Assembly (NCBI GenBank): GCA_050313995.1
Contig: JBNPMM010000003.1
Reading direction: 5' to 3' (one strand)
DNA length: 64,000 bases
Origin: JAUMWX01 sp023394215
GTDB lineage: Bacteria > Bacillota > Clostridia > Tissierellales > Peptoniphilaceae
Shown here: positions 16,940 through 26,336 of the stretch, piece by piece
Layout of the letters: every line of letters begins with the position of its first letter
Numbering within the stretch: position 1 is the first letter of the stretch
Notes under the pieces: generated by a model
Databases searched by the model: none
What the model was told of the DNA's origin: nothing
Seen by the model: only the letters and a program-made list of their open reading frames with translations
Program-made: the position numbers and the translations under genes

Positions 16940-17486
16940 CAATCCTCCTAAGAGCCTCAAAAAACTCTTCTCTCGTAATTAAAAATGCATTTAATCTTAT
17001 AAGAAGCTGCTTTGCCGAACAATACTCTATCCCAAGCTCCTTACAAAGTTTAACCCGTCTTTCCCTTGCAGCTTCAAAACCTGTAAGACCGTTAGCTATT
17101 ATATCGTCAAAGGAAAAACTTTCAGATTTCTCTTCATAATTCGGCTTCGCCCTCTTTACAGCTTCGATTATAGTTTGATCCGATGCATTTTCAACACCTA
17201 TATTATCATTTTTTCTTGCCGCCTCTCTATCTATATAAGCAAACTTGGCATTCGGTATATGGTTTCTTATTATATTTCTAATCCTTTTACCGGCATAATC
17301 CGGGTCTGTAAGAACTATAATCCCTCTTTTTTCATTTAAAAGGCTAAGCTCATCCAAAAATTTTTGTCCCAAACCAAGTCCATGGGTGGCAATACAGTCA
17401 ACTTGTCCTTTAAAAGCCCTCTTCACGGCCTCTATATCACTTTTCCCCTCGACAACAACTATTTCTTTTATTATAAATTCCGTCAT
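16932..17486 (-). CDS. rnmV: Ribonuclease M5
   Basis: 184 residues. TOPRIM fold with EVVVVEGKSD-like start (IVVVEGKSDIEAV), conserved GLGLGQKFLDE and acidic LTDPDYAGKRIR, then the M5 C-terminal region (GVENAS, then FSFDDI). It cleaves the 5S rRNA precursor to its mature ends. Overlaps tatD by four bases and rsmA by eight. Confidence 0.95.
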   Translation of the reverse strand: MTEFIIKEIVVVEGKSDIEAVKRAFKGQVDCIATHGLGLGQKFLDELSLLNEKRGIIVLTDPDYAGKRIRNIIRNHIPNAKFAYIDREAARKNDNIGVENASDQTIIEAVKRAKPNYEEKSESFSFDDIIANGLTGFEAARERRVKLCKELGIEYCSAKQLLIRLNAFLITREEFFEALRRIDG

Positions 17487-18262
17487 ATCTTCAACCCAAA
17501 AAAATTTTTAGCATTTTCAGCAGTAACCTTCCTTACAAGGTCAGGGTCCACATTCTTCAGTTCTCCGATTTTCTTTGCAACATAATGAACATACTTGGGT
17601 TGGTTTCTTTTACCCCTATAAGGCATAGGGGTTAGATAGGGGCTGTCAGTTTCAAGTAACAAGCTTTCAAGAGGGATATTCTCTGCAACTCTCAAAAGCT
17701 TATTGGCATTTTTAAAAGTTACGACCCCTCCCAAGGCTATATAAAAGCCCAACTTCAAATACCTTTGACAGACTTCCCAACTCTCTGAAAAGGCATGAAG
17801 CAAGACTTTCATCCCTATCGCATGTTTTTCTAAAATTTCATAGGTATCTTCAATAGCATCCCTGGAATGTATAACTATAGGCAAATTAAGGTCCCTTGCC
17901 ATCCCTATCTGTTCAATAAAAATCCTTTTTTGATCTTCTCTGGGCCAGGTATCCCAGTGATAATCAAGGCCTATTTCTCCAACCGCAACAACCTTGCTGT
18001 TGCTTCTTGCAAGCTTAATGTAAAAATTCTTAGTTTCCTCATTAAAATATCCTATCTCATCCGGATGACTGCCTACCATGGCAAAAATCCTTTCATTTTC
18101 ATTGGCAAGTTCAACCGCCATTTGGCTGGATTTTAAATCAACTGCAGGGTTGACTGCAGCCAAGACTCTATCTTCTTCAAAGCTTTTTATGAGCCTATCC
18201 CTGTCTTCCTCAAAGCGTTCATCATCCAAATGAGCATGGGAATCAATTATATACTCAACCAT
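17483..18262 (-). CDS. tatD: TatD-family metal-dependent DNase
   Basis: 259 residues. Metal motifs of the TatD hydrolases: DSHAHLDDERF at the N-terminus, GEIGLDYHWD near 95, VIHSRDA near 130, HAFS near 156 and LETDSPYLTP near 206. A 3'-5' deoxyribonuclease activity is known for the family. The start codon shares a base with the metG stop (TAATG-type junction). Part of the metG operon. Confidence 0.93.
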   Translation of the reverse strand: MVEYIIDSHAHLDDERFEEDRDRLIKSFEEDRVLAAVNPAVDLKSSQMAVELANENERIFAMVGSHPDEIGYFNEETKNFYIKLARSNSKVVAVGEIGLDYHWDTWPREDQKRIFIEQIGMARDLNLPIVIHSRDAIEDTYEILEKHAIGMKVLLHAFSESWEVCQRYLKLGFYIALGGVVTFKNANKLLRVAENIPLESLLLETDSPYLTPMPYRGKRNQPKYVHYVAKKIGELKNVDPDLVRKVTAENAKNFFGLKI

Positions 18263-20214
18263 TAATTAACACTTGCTCCGTCATCTATATCTTCCAAACC
18301 TGTTAGAAGAGTCAACTGTTCTCCCTTTTCAGCAGCCAAAAACATACCTTGTGACTCTATCCCTCTAAATTTATGAGGTTTAAGGTTGGCTATTACAAGT
18401 GTTAACTTACCCACTAAGTATTCCTTCTCATAATGACTCTTAATGTTTGAAACTATAGTTCTTTCCTCTTCTCCAATCTTAACCTTAAAAACATAAAGCT
18501 TATCGGCATTAGGATGGTCCTCAACACTTATAATACGAGCCGTCTTTATTTCAAGTTTGGAAAAATCATCAAGAGTTATTTCTGCCTTTGCGGGTTCGGC
18601 TTCCTTGGAAACTTCCTCTTTTTTCTTACCGTTTCTCTTTATATTAAGCTCCTTATTTGCCAAAGCAAGTCTTTCCTTTTCCTTTTCTATATCAAGTCTC
18701 GGGAATAGATTCTCAGTCTTATGAACCTTATTTCCGTCAGGGAAAAGCCCAAATTTTCCTGCACTATCCCAACCCATATTTTCTATATTAAGCTGCTCAA
18801 GTATTTTAACAAATGTATGAGGCAAGAAAGGTTCTATAAGCTGATTTATAATTCTTAAACTTTCAACTAAATTATATAAAACCGTATCAAGTCTTTTTTT
18901 ATCCTCCTTAGCTAAAATCCAAGGCATTGTTTCATCTATATACTTGTTTGTTCTTCTTATAAGCTTCCAAATCGTTTCCAAGGCATTTGAGAAGGAAAGT
19001 TCATCCATATATTTTTCAACTTCTCCAATTGTATCGATAGCAACAGCCTTTAAGTCCTCGTCAACTTCAGCTTCTTCACAGGTGTTTTTGACAATACCGT
19101 CATTATACTTCTCCGCCATCGAAATGGTTCTTGAAACTAAATTTCCAAGGTCATTTGCCAAATCGGAATTTAATCTTTGTAAAAACTTTTCATTTGAAAA
19201 AGAGCCGTCCTGACCGAAAGTGAATTCCCTAAGAACAAAATACTTTAGGGCATCTATTCCATAAAGCTCTATAAGCGGTTCGGCATAAACAACATTTCCT
19301 ATGGACTTACTCATCTTGGTATCATCAAATAAAATCCAACCGTGAGCAAAAACTTGCTTAGGTATCTCCATATCAAGAGCCATTAAAAGAGCAGGCCAAA
19401 TTATGGTGTGAAATCTCACTATTTCCTTACTCATAAGATGAATGCCCGCCGGCCAATAGTGGTTAAATTTAGCCTCATCCTTACCGTATCCTATGCCGGT
19501 AAGATAGCAGGAAAGGGCATCTATCCAAACATATATAACATGCTTGTCATCAAAAGGAACCTTTACACCCCAATCAAAGGTGTTTCTTGTAACGGAAAGG
19601 TCATTAAGCCCCTTATCAAGGAAATTTGTAATCATTTCCTTCTTACTTCTTTCAGGAAGCAAGAAATCAGGATTTTCTTCAAATAATTTTTTTATCCTGT
19701 CGGTATACTTTGAAAGTCTGAAGAAATAAGATTCTTCCTTATGCTTATGAACCGGCCTATGGCACTCAGGACAGTTTCCGTTTTCATCAAGCTGACTTTC
19801 AGTCCAAAAAGACTCATCAGGTGTACAATAATAGCCCTCATATACACCCTTATAAATTTCCCCCTTATCATAAAGCTTTTGGAATAAATCCTGCACGTTC
19901 TTTTCATGCTCCGGATCTGTTGACCTTACAAAGCTGTCATAATCTATCTCAAGCGTTTCCCACAATTCCTTTATGGAATCCACTATCCCGTCAATAAATT
20001 CAAGAGGTTTCTTTCCGGCCTTTTCCGCAGTTTCCTGAATTTTTTGTCCATGTTCATCAGTACCTGTAACAAAATAGGCATCAAAACCCTTTATCTTTTT
20101 ATACCTCTTTAGGGTATCCGCAACAATAGTCGTATAAGTGTGCCCCAGATGCAAATTTGCATTCGGATAATATATAGGCGTAGTAATATAATACGGTTTT
20201 TTATCTATATTCAT
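18262..20214 (-). CDS. metG: Methionyl-tRNA synthetase
   Basis: 650 residues from the ATG at 20214, with GGAGG five bases before it; the longer frame from 20238 includes the ribosome-binding site. Class I signatures: HLGH in PNANLHLGHTYTT, and TKMSKSIGN near residue 298. A knuckle with spaced Cys residues (YYCTPDES, GNCPECHRP) lies near 120-140. The last 100 residues are an EMAP/Trbp-type tRNA-binding domain (DFSKLEIKTARI onward), giving the dimeric form common in Gram-positives. No T-box is visible; a plain promoter lies at 20248. Confidence 0.96.
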   Translation of the reverse strand: MNIDKKPYYITTPIYYPNANLHLGHTYTTIVADTLKRYKKIKGFDAYFVTGTDEHGQKIQETAEKAGKKPLEFIDGIVDSIKELWETLEIDYDSFVRSTDPEHEKNVQDLFQKLYDKGEIYKGVYEGYYCTPDESFWTESQLDENGNCPECHRPVHKHKEESYFFRLSKYTDRIKKLFEENPDFLLPERSKKEMITNFLDKGLNDLSVTRNTFDWGVKVPFDDKHVIYVWIDALSCYLTGIGYGKDEAKFNHYWPAGIHLMSKEIVRFHTIIWPALLMALDMEIPKQVFAHGWILFDDTKMSKSIGNVVYAEPLIELYGIDALKYFVLREFTFGQDGSFSNEKFLQRLNSDLANDLGNLVSRTISMAEKYNDGIVKNTCEEAEVDEDLKAVAIDTIGEVEKYMDELSFSNALETIWKLIRRTNKYIDETMPWILAKEDKKRLDTVLYNLVESLRIINQLIEPFLPHTFVKILEQLNIENMGWDSAGKFGLFPDGNKVHKTENLFPRLDIEKEKERLALANKELNIKRNGKKKEEVSKEAEPAKAEITLDDFSKLEIKTARIISVEDHPNADKLYVFKVKIGEEERTIVSNIKSHYEKEYLVGKLTLVIANLKPHKFRGIESQGMFLAAEKGEQLTLLTGLEDIDDGASVN

Positions 20215-20247
20215 ATCTTCCTCCATAGGATATAACAATAATGCCTA

Positions 20248-20276
20248 ATTATATCCCAAAAACGGCTATTTTTCAA
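20248..20276 (-). promoter_or_regulatory. Promoter of the metG operon
   Basis: Minus strand TTGAAA (20271-20276), 17 bases, TATAAT (20248-20253). Confidence 0.65.
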
Positions 20277-20318
20277 TTAAAAAACCTTTGGATCCCGAAA
20301 ATTTCGATTTCTTAAGTA

Positions 20319-20352
20319 GGCTTTTCATGCTATAATTTCATTAATGAAAGCC
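20319..20352 (+). promoter_or_regulatory. LysR gene promoter with inverted-repeat operator
   Basis: An extended -10, TGCTATAAT (20328-20336), lies between the arms GGCTTTTCAT (20319-20328) and ATGAAAGCC (20344-20352), which are inverted repeats with one base difference. A perfect 14-bp palindrome, TTTCATTAATGAAA (20336-20349), covers the expected transcription start. It is a likely site of autoregulation by the LysR protein. Confidence 0.6.
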
Positions 20353-20401
20353 TATGCAGATTACAGTCCATGCTTTCAAAATATTTCTCGGGAGGCTTAT
20401 A

Positions 20402-21295
20402 ATGAATGTAGAATCTCTTATCTATTTCAAATATCTTGCTGACTACAAGAATTTCACCAAGGCTGCTGAATATTTTTTTGTAAGTCAATCTACTCTAAGC
20501 AGACAAATTATGGCTTTAGAAGAAGAACTTGGTGTTAAGTTGCTAAACAGAAATAACAGATCCGTTGTCCTCACTCCCGAAGGTGAAGCCCTAAACGAGG
20601 AAGTGGATTCCCTTATACAGCACCTTGAAATCATAAAGGATAAAATAGTAAATACCTCAAAGGGTAATAGCGGATGCCTTAAAATAATGTCAATAGGTAC
20701 AATTGAACCCCTAATAGACAAACATATTAAAGTCTTTATTAAAAACTTTCCCAACGTTAAATTTTCTTTGGAATATTACAGCTTCGATAAAATGGTAGAT
20801 GCCATAAGATTTAAAATTTTTGATGCCGCCTTTATATTCGGTTTTGCATCAAATTTTGAAAACAGTGAAGACTTCGCCCATAAAACGGTAGCAAAAGAAA
20901 AATTTGTGATAATGTGCAACAGCTCAGTAAAAAATAAGAAAGAGTTCTTAAAAACCCTAACGTTCTCGCCTCTAATTCTGCCTCCTTTTATCGATCCTCC
21001 AATCATAGGCGAGTGGAAAAATTTTATAAAAGCAAAATTTAACAAGGATAAGGACAGCATAAATTACCTCAATACAACTCAATCGATTATTATGCATGTA
21101 AAAGCAAATTTAGGATATTCCATAGTTCCGGAGAATCTAATAAAAGATAATTACAATACTAAAGATTTAAACTTTATAGATCTTGAAGATATTATTGATA
21201 GAGATGCGAGTACTGACATAGTTATGATTTATAATAAGAAAAATGAAAATCGGGCTTTAAGGAATTTTATTGATATATTGGAAATGACAAATTAG
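20402..21295 (+). CDS. LysR-family transcriptional regulator
   Basis: 297 residues from the ATG at 20402, which has GGGAGG at the right distance; the longer frame from 20354 has none. N-terminal winged helix-turn-helix: FKYLADYKNFTKAAEYFFVSQSTLSRQI, typical LysR spacing; the remainder is a two-lobed effector-binding domain. It lies tail to tail with the keto-acid operon (21395-29694), separated by a shared terminator, and carries a palindromic promoter. It is the best candidate regulator of that operon, an inference from position and from a similar motif at 29789. Confidence 0.9.
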   Translation: MNVESLIYFKYLADYKNFTKAAEYFFVSQSTLSRQIMALEEELGVKLLNRNNRSVVLTPEGEALNEEVDSLIQHLEIIKDKIVNTSKGNSGCLKIMSIGTIEPLIDKHIKVFIKNFPNVKFSLEYYSFDKMVDAIRFKIFDAAFIFGFASNFENSEDFAHKTVAKEKFVIMCNSSVKNKKEFLKTLTFSPLILPPFIDPPIIGEWKNFIKAKFNKDKDSINYLNTTQSIIMHVKANLGYSIVPENLIKDNYNTKDLNFIDLEDIIDRDASTDIVMIYNKKNENRALRNFIDILEMTN

Positions 21296-21346
21296 AGTTT
21301 TAATCCAAGATATCAATCTGTCATATAATAAAATCTGATTTTATAT

Positions 21347-21384
21347 AAAAATAAGGATGCGATTCTTCCGCATCCTTATTTTTT
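21347..21384. terminator. Bidirectional terminator, LysR gene and keto-acid operon
   Basis: AATAAGGATGCG (21350-21361) pairs perfectly with CGCATCCTTATT (21369-21380). A-run before and T-run after, so it works in both directions. Confidence 0.9.
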
Positions 21385-21394
21385 CTTAGCTATA

Positions 21395-22609
21395 CTAACC
21401 AATTTGCTTAAGTTTCCTATCTCTTTCCTTCAAACTTTTTTCCAAATAAAAACTCAATAAGAAACCAACAAGAGCCAACACGCTGGCAAATAGGAAAGCC
21501 TCAGTATAATGCCCATTATCTATAGTCTTAAAATAAACCGCCAATCTCGGACCTACCAGGCCCGCCAAACCGAAAACCAAATACATAAGCCCATAATTTT
21601 CAGTGATATATTTTAAGCCGAAGGCACTACCCGTAAGAGGTGTTACAACGGAGGCAAATCCTCCATAACTCATAGCTGCAAGCGCCATGGCAATTACTAT
21701 AAGACTTCCGTTTTTTATAAAAACAAGCCCTCCCATAGACGCTATTGCCAGTACAAATAAAAGCTTAAGCGAGTTTATTCTGCCAAGCTTATCTGATATA
21801 AAGCCTGCAAGCAACCTACCTATCATATTACATAAGGAAAATAGTCCTACATAAATCGCCGCTTGTTTTGCATCTATCTTAAGTGATGCCTGAATCAGAG
21901 GAGAAGCCTGTCCTATAACCATCAATCCGCAGGTCAAACCGCAAGTAAAAATAAGAAGCATAACATAGAAAAGCTTAGTCTTTACCATCTGTCCCCTGTT
22001 CAGATCAAAAACGGACACACTTTTATCCTCATTGCCCTTAGAAGTTTCGCTTGATATATGCCCAATAAAAACTGAAGCTAATGTTATCAGGATAAAAAAA
22101 CCTATCCCCACAACTTTAAAAGTAAAGCTTATATCATGTGCATTTATAAGATTTACAAATACGGGAGACCATAAAATAGCTCCCGAACCGTAAGCTGCAG
22201 CCATTAATCCTGAAGATAAACCTTGTTTTTCAGGATATAATTTTACAGAATATGACATGAGTGTAGGGTAGATAAAGCCAACCCCTACACCGGCTAAAAG
22301 TCCATAAGTAAAATAAAACTTAAAGACACTATCAACATAAGCTGACAAAAATAGGCCCAAACCGAGAAAGGCTCCGCCTATCATGCAAGCTTGATAAACT
22401 TTAATCTTTCTAATTAAACCGGCAAAAATTATGGGCGTAAAGGTTGAAAATAATATAGTTAGGGTAAAACATAAAGCTACGTCTATTTCCTTAAATCCAT
22501 AATCCTTTACTATGGGCGTTTGCAAAACGCTCCAAGCATAACCGTAACCTGCTATCAAGCAGGTTACAAGAGATGCCAACATATTTATAATTTTCTTATT
22601 CTTCATCAT
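21395..22609 (-). CDS. MFS transporter, oxalate:formate antiporter-like
   Basis: 404 residues, 12 hydrophobic segments. N-terminal pattern GYGYAWSVLQTPIVKDYGF and the segment LLAGVGVGFIYPTLMSYSVK with YPEKQGLSSGLMAAAYGSGA match the OFA family, whose members exchange small organic acids. Last gene of the eight-gene operon, 13 bases behind the SDR gene and directly before the terminator. It may take up the substrate or export an end product such as a short fatty acid. A second, distinct MFS gene lies at 26337. Confidence 0.85.
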   Translation of the reverse strand: MMKNKKIINMLASLVTCLIAGYGYAWSVLQTPIVKDYGFKEIDVALCFTLTILFSTFTPIIFAGLIRKIKVYQACMIGGAFLGLGLFLSAYVDSVFKFYFTYGLLAGVGVGFIYPTLMSYSVKLYPEKQGLSSGLMAAAYGSGAILWSPVFVNLINAHDISFTFKVVGIGFFILITLASVFIGHISSETSKGNEDKSVSVFDLNRGQMVKTKLFYVMLLIFTCGLTCGLMVIGQASPLIQASLKIDAKQAAIYVGLFSLCNMIGRLLAGFISDKLGRINSLKLLFVLAIASMGGLVFIKNGSLIVIAMALAAMSYGGFASVVTPLTGSAFGLKYITENYGLMYLVFGLAGLVGPRLAVYFKTIDNGHYTEAFLFASVLALVGFLLSFYLEKSLKERDRKLKQIG

Positions 22610-22622
22610 AATATCTCCCTAT

Positions 22623-23384
22623 TTATTCAAATAAGGTAGCTCCGTTATCTACATATAATATTTGTCCGCTTATCCTCTTAGATTCGTCACTTGCAAAAAA
22701 CAGTATTGCATTTGCCTGATCCGATACATCGCATTCCCCAACCGAGAAATCCATATGGTTAGCCGTTTTGGCTGCAAACTCCTGATCGAAAGTTTTTATT
22801 TTTTCAGGAGCATTTAAAGGTGTAGGCGTAGGCCCGGGCGCAACTGCATTGCATCTCACACCGCTTCCCCCTATTTCTATTGCTATATTTTTTGTCATGG
22901 AATCTACGGCAGCCTTTGAAGCACTGTAAGAAATTCCCGCAACCCCTTTTCCTCCTATGGAAGAAATATTGATTATAGAACCGCTCTTATTCTCCATCAT
23001 ACCCGGTAAAACGTATTTACACATATAAAAAACTGAATATTGATTTGTCTTAACAACTTCATCATACCATTCATCACTACATCTTGTTATCCTTATATGC
23101 TTATCGGCTATACCGGCATTGTTTACCAATATATCAACCCTTCCGTATTTAGCAAGTGTATAATCAACTACCTTTTTACAGTCTTCGGAATTTTTCAAAT
23201 CGGCGGTAACATATGAAACCTCACCCCAAGCTGAAAATTCATTTAAACTTTCTTCATTTTTATCTTCTCTTCTGGAGCAAAATACTACTTTTGCCCCTTC
23301 CTTTAAAAATACTTCTATAGTTTTCTTACCTATACCGGAATTTCCGCCGGTAACTATAGCAACTTTGCCTTCCAATCTTGCCAT
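22623..23384 (-). CDS. Short-chain dehydrogenase/reductase
   Basis: 253 residues, classical SDR. Nucleotide motif TGGNSGIGKK at 12-21, NNAGI near 88, and the catalytic Ser (SIINISSIGG) and YSASK near 150. Ends with the usual SDR tail region ISGQILYVDNGATLF. FabG-like in length. In this operon it would oxidise a hydroxy acid to the keto acid used by the BKACE enzyme, or reduce a diketone. Nine bases separate it from the thiolase gene. Confidence 0.88.
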   Translation of the reverse strand: MARLEGKVAIVTGGNSGIGKKTIEVFLKEGAKVVFCSRREDKNEESLNEFSAWGEVSYVTADLKNSEDCKKVVDYTLAKYGRVDILVNNAGIADKHIRITRCSDEWYDEVVKTNQYSVFYMCKYVLPGMMENKSGSIINISSIGGKGVAGISYSASKAAVDSMTKNIAIEIGGSGVRCNAVAPGPTPTPLNAPEKIKTFDQEFAAKTANHMDFSVGECDVSDQANAILFFASDESKRISGQILYVDNGATLFE

Positions 23385-23393
23385 ATTTTCCTC

Positions 23394-24548
23394 CTAATTA
23401 TACATTTTAACCAAGCCGGCAGCTCCCATACCGCCACCTATACACATTGTAATAAGACCCAAATCCTTTTTATTTTTTTCAAGATAATGTAGGGCCTTAC
23501 ATACCAAAATGGTGCCTGTGGCTCCAAGCGGATGACCCATTGCTATGGCCCCGCCATAAGGGTTTACTTTAGCCATATCAAGTCCCAGCTCTTCTATTGA
23601 AACAAGCACCTGAGATGCAAACGCCTCATTTATTTCCACTACGTCTAAATCATCTACAGATAGGCTAAGTTTATTCAAAAGCTTAAGACTGGCTGATATA
23701 GGCCCCAAGCCCATAAATTCCGGTTCCAAACCCGATACGGCAAAACCGAGAAACTCAGCTACGGGCTTAATATTAAGCTCTTTAGCTTTTCTTTCAGACA
23801 TTAAAACTACAAAAGAAGCCCCGTCGCTCATTTGGGAAGAAGACCCTGCCGTTAAAATGCCGTCTTGGGCAAAACAAGGTTTTAGGGAAATTAAACTTTC
23901 TAAATTTGTATTTACCCTTATGCACTCATCCTTTGCAAATTTGTAAGCTTTCCCCTCTTTATCAAAACCGTCTACAGCTATTATTTGATCTTTAAACTCA
24001 TCGTTTTTTAAGGCTTCTATAGCCTTTTGGTTACTCAAAAGAGAAAACTTATCAAGTTCTTCCCTTGTTAAATTATATTTTCTTGCAACATTTTCCCCTG
24101 TCTGCCCCATTGATACATAAGCTTCAGTATTTTCCAAAAGCCACTCGTTCAAAAATTCCTTTTGTTCCGACAAAACAGGTTCACTCATGGACTCTATGCC
24201 CCCTGCTATGACCACATCCTGCATACCGGAATTTATCATTGCGGCCCCTATTGCCAAAGCCTGTAAGGAAGATGAACAAAATCTGTTTACGGTTTGTCCG
24301 GGTACAGAGTCTGGAAGTCCCGCTCTTATAACTAAATTTCTCGCCGGATTTAACCCCATTTTCCCCTCCGGAATGGCACAACCCAATATCAAATCGTCAA
24401 CACAATTTAAATCCAAAGTCGGCAATTTATCCAGAATTCCTCTAAGCACCTGAGCTCCGAAATCGATGGGGTTCACCTTAGCCAAAGATCCTTTTCTCGC
24501 CTTGGCTATACCGGATCTCCCGTACTCAACAATCACACATTTTTCCAT
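23394..24548 (-). CDS. Thiolase (3-ketoacyl-CoA thiolase type)
   Basis: 384 residues. Catalytic Cys in VNRFCSSSLQALAIG near residue 90, His in GGAIAMGHPLGATG near 345 and the second Cys in CIGGGMGAAG near 373. The RFCSSSLQ context is closer to FadA-type degradative thiolases than to biosynthetic acetoacetyl-CoA thiolases (KVCGSG). In the operon it would split the acetoacetyl-CoA or other 3-ketoacyl-CoA released by the BKACE enzyme, giving acetyl-CoA. Spacings of 13 and 9 bases to its neighbours. Confidence 0.92.
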   Translation of the reverse strand: MEKCVIVEYGRSGIAKARKGSLAKVNPIDFGAQVLRGILDKLPTLDLNCVDDLILGCAIPEGKMGLNPARNLVIRAGLPDSVPGQTVNRFCSSSLQALAIGAAMINSGMQDVVIAGGIESMSEPVLSEQKEFLNEWLLENTEAYVSMGQTGENVARKYNLTREELDKFSLLSNQKAIEALKNDEFKDQIIAVDGFDKEGKAYKFAKDECIRVNTNLESLISLKPCFAQDGILTAGSSSQMSDGASFVVLMSERKAKELNIKPVAEFLGFAVSGLEPEFMGLGPISASLKLLNKLSLSVDDLDVVEINEAFASQVLVSIEELGLDMAKVNPYGGAIAMGHPLGATGTILVCKALHYLEKNKKDLGLITMCIGGGMGAAGLVKMYN

Positions 24549-24561
24549 TATTTTCCCCCTA

Positions 24562-25461
24562 TCAAATCAAGGCTGTGCATAAAAGAAGCGAATACAACTT
24601 TTCTCTGGAGCTCGCACTCCTTGAGGTTAAAGCAATAGGTATATCAGCTCCCACAAGACATCCTGCCAAGGTATTTTCCTCATCTACATTCCATATCTTA
24701 CTCATTATATTACCGGAAACCATCTGAGGCACCAAAAGCATATCGACATCGCCCGCATACTCGGAATTGTAACCCTTAATAAGGGCCGATTCCTTTTGTG
24801 TAGCCAAGTCGAAAGAAATAGGTCCCTCCACTATGGCTCCGTCAAGTTTTCCGTCGATGCTCAACTTTTTAAGCTCTGCCGCATCCAAGGTTTCCTTCAT
24901 CTTGGGATTTACAACCTCAACGGCACAAAGGGCTCCGACTACCGGTTCTTCAACGCCCAATTTCTTAAAGGTTTTAGCAGCGGCTTTGACAATATTAATT
25001 TTATCTTCCAAGCTCGGATAAGGAATAACTGCACTGTCGCTCATAGCTAATAACTTGTGATAATTTTTCAGTTGCATAAGCCCGAAATGTGTCACAAAAC
25101 CTGATGAATTCAGTCCCTTCTCCTTATCTAAAATAGGCTTCAAAAGATCCTTGGTTTCAAGCTTGCCTTTTAGAATAAAATCTCCCCTGCCTGCCCTTAT
25201 AAGCTCAACAGCTTTTTGAGAAGGGTTAAAATCCTTCGGACAATCTACAAGATCATACCTCCTTGAAGTCAGACCCATTTCCTGTAAAACCTTCTTAACA
25301 TCGGCTTCGACTCCTACCAAGACCGGATATATGAATCCTCTCTCTTCAGCATCAAAAATAGCCTCTAAAGCATGACGGTCCGTAGCTCCTGCAAGTACAC
25401 ACCTCGCCACCTTTCTATCTCTGATTACACTTTCCATCAGAGTATCAAAACTTTTTAACAT
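24562..25461 (-). CDS. ptb: Phosphate acyltransferase, phosphotransbutyrylase family
   Basis: 299 residues, the length of Ptb rather than Pta. N-terminal CVLAGATDRHALEAIFDAEERG and the C-terminal VPQMVSGNIMSKIW with GCLVGADIPIALTSRS fit the Ptb/Pta superfamily. It converts an acyl-CoA and phosphate into acyl phosphate. Together with the kinase at 27620 it gives substrate-level ATP. The acyl chain (acetyl, butyryl or branched) cannot be told from sequence. Ten bases behind the BKACE gene. Confidence 0.9.
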   Translation of the reverse strand: MLKSFDTLMESVIRDRKVARCVLAGATDRHALEAIFDAEERGFIYPVLVGVEADVKKVLQEMGLTSRRYDLVDCPKDFNPSQKAVELIRAGRGDFILKGKLETKDLLKPILDKEKGLNSSGFVTHFGLMQLKNYHKLLAMSDSAVIPYPSLEDKINIVKAAAKTFKKLGVEEPVVGALCAVEVVNPKMKETLDAAELKKLSIDGKLDGAIVEGPISFDLATQKESALIKGYNSEYAGDVDMLLVPQMVSGNIMSKIWNVDEENTLAGCLVGADIPIALTSRSASSREKLYSLLLCTALI

Positions 25462-25471
25462 CTTATTTCTC

Positions 25472-26317
25472 CTAATCCAATTGTTTCAAACCTAAAATTT
25501 CTCTGGCTTCTCTTGGACTTGCAACTTCTTTTCCAAAATTTTCTACCGCTCTAACGGCCCTCTCAACAAGGCTCACATTTGATGCCAATTCTCCCTTGCT
25601 GTAGTAGACATTGTCTTCCAAACCTACTCTTATATGTCCACCCAATGCTAAAGTAGCATACATAATAGGCAAATGACCCTTACCTATACCGAAAGCAGAC
25701 CATGTGGCATCTTTTGGAAGCTTATTTTTAAGAATTAAAAGATTTTCAACACTGGCTTCCATGCCTCCCAAAACACCTAAAACAAACTGATAATGAGATT
25801 TACCTTTTAAAACTTCTTTTTTCTTGTAATAGTCAACTATACCCATCATTCCGGTATCAAAAATTTCAAATTCCGGTTTTATCTCGTTTTCGCTCATAAG
25901 GATACCAAGCTTATTAAGAAACTGAGGACTATTTGTAAAAACTCCACCCGGCATCCAGTTAAAAGAACCTGCATCATACGAAGCCATTTCTATATAAGGC
26001 TTTGTATATGTCAAATGTGCCATTCTTTCCTCATCACTTGCCCTGCTGTCCCCTGATGTTGTTAAATTGATGATAACATCACAATCCTCATAAGCACGAA
26101 TAAGTTCCACCGTTTTCTTAAACTTTTCCTTATCCATTGTTCCAAGGCCTTCGTCATCTCTCATATGAAGATGAACAACTGCCGCTCCCGCCTTCCAGCA
26201 CTCATAGGCATCCTTAGCTATTTCTTCGGGAGTTAAAGGTATGTTAGGATTTAACTCCTTGGGTGTCATGGCTCCCGTTAAGGCTGCCGTTATTATTACT
26301 TTATTATCTAAACTCAT
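25472..26317 (-). CDS. BKACE-family beta-keto acid cleavage enzyme (Kce-like)
   Basis: 281 residues. BKACE enzymes (DUF849; founding member 3-keto-5-aminohexanoate cleavage enzyme) use zinc to exchange a beta-keto acid with acetyl-CoA, yielding a new acyl-CoA and acetoacetate or acetoacetyl-CoA. Zinc ligands seen: His49 and His51 in VVHLHMRD and Glu234 in GLEDN. TGAMTP and NLTTSG are typical active-site loops. No other lysine-fermentation gene (kdd, kal, kam) is in the operon, so lysine is unlikely to be the source. Related enzymes act on dehydrocarnitine, triacetate and other keto acids; the neighbouring diketone-hydrolase-like gene favours a dicarbonyl substrate. Confidence 0.9.
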   Translation of the reverse strand: MSLDNKVIITAALTGAMTPKELNPNIPLTPEEIAKDAYECWKAGAAVVHLHMRDDEGLGTMDKEKFKKTVELIRAYEDCDVIINLTTSGDSRASDEERMAHLTYTKPYIEMASYDAGSFNWMPGGVFTNSPQFLNKLGILMSENEIKPEFEIFDTGMMGIVDYYKKKEVLKGKSHYQFVLGVLGGMEASVENLLILKNKLPKDATWSAFGIGKGHLPIMYATLALGGHIRVGLEDNVYYSKGELASNVSLVERAVRAVENFGKEVASPREAREILGLKQLD

Positions 26318-26336
26318 AATTATCTCCTATATTTTC

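Noticed and set aside
25472..26317. Lysine fermentation via 3-keto-5-aminohexanoate
   Set aside because: The BKACE gene alone is shared; kamA, kamDE, kdd and kal partners are missing from the operon.
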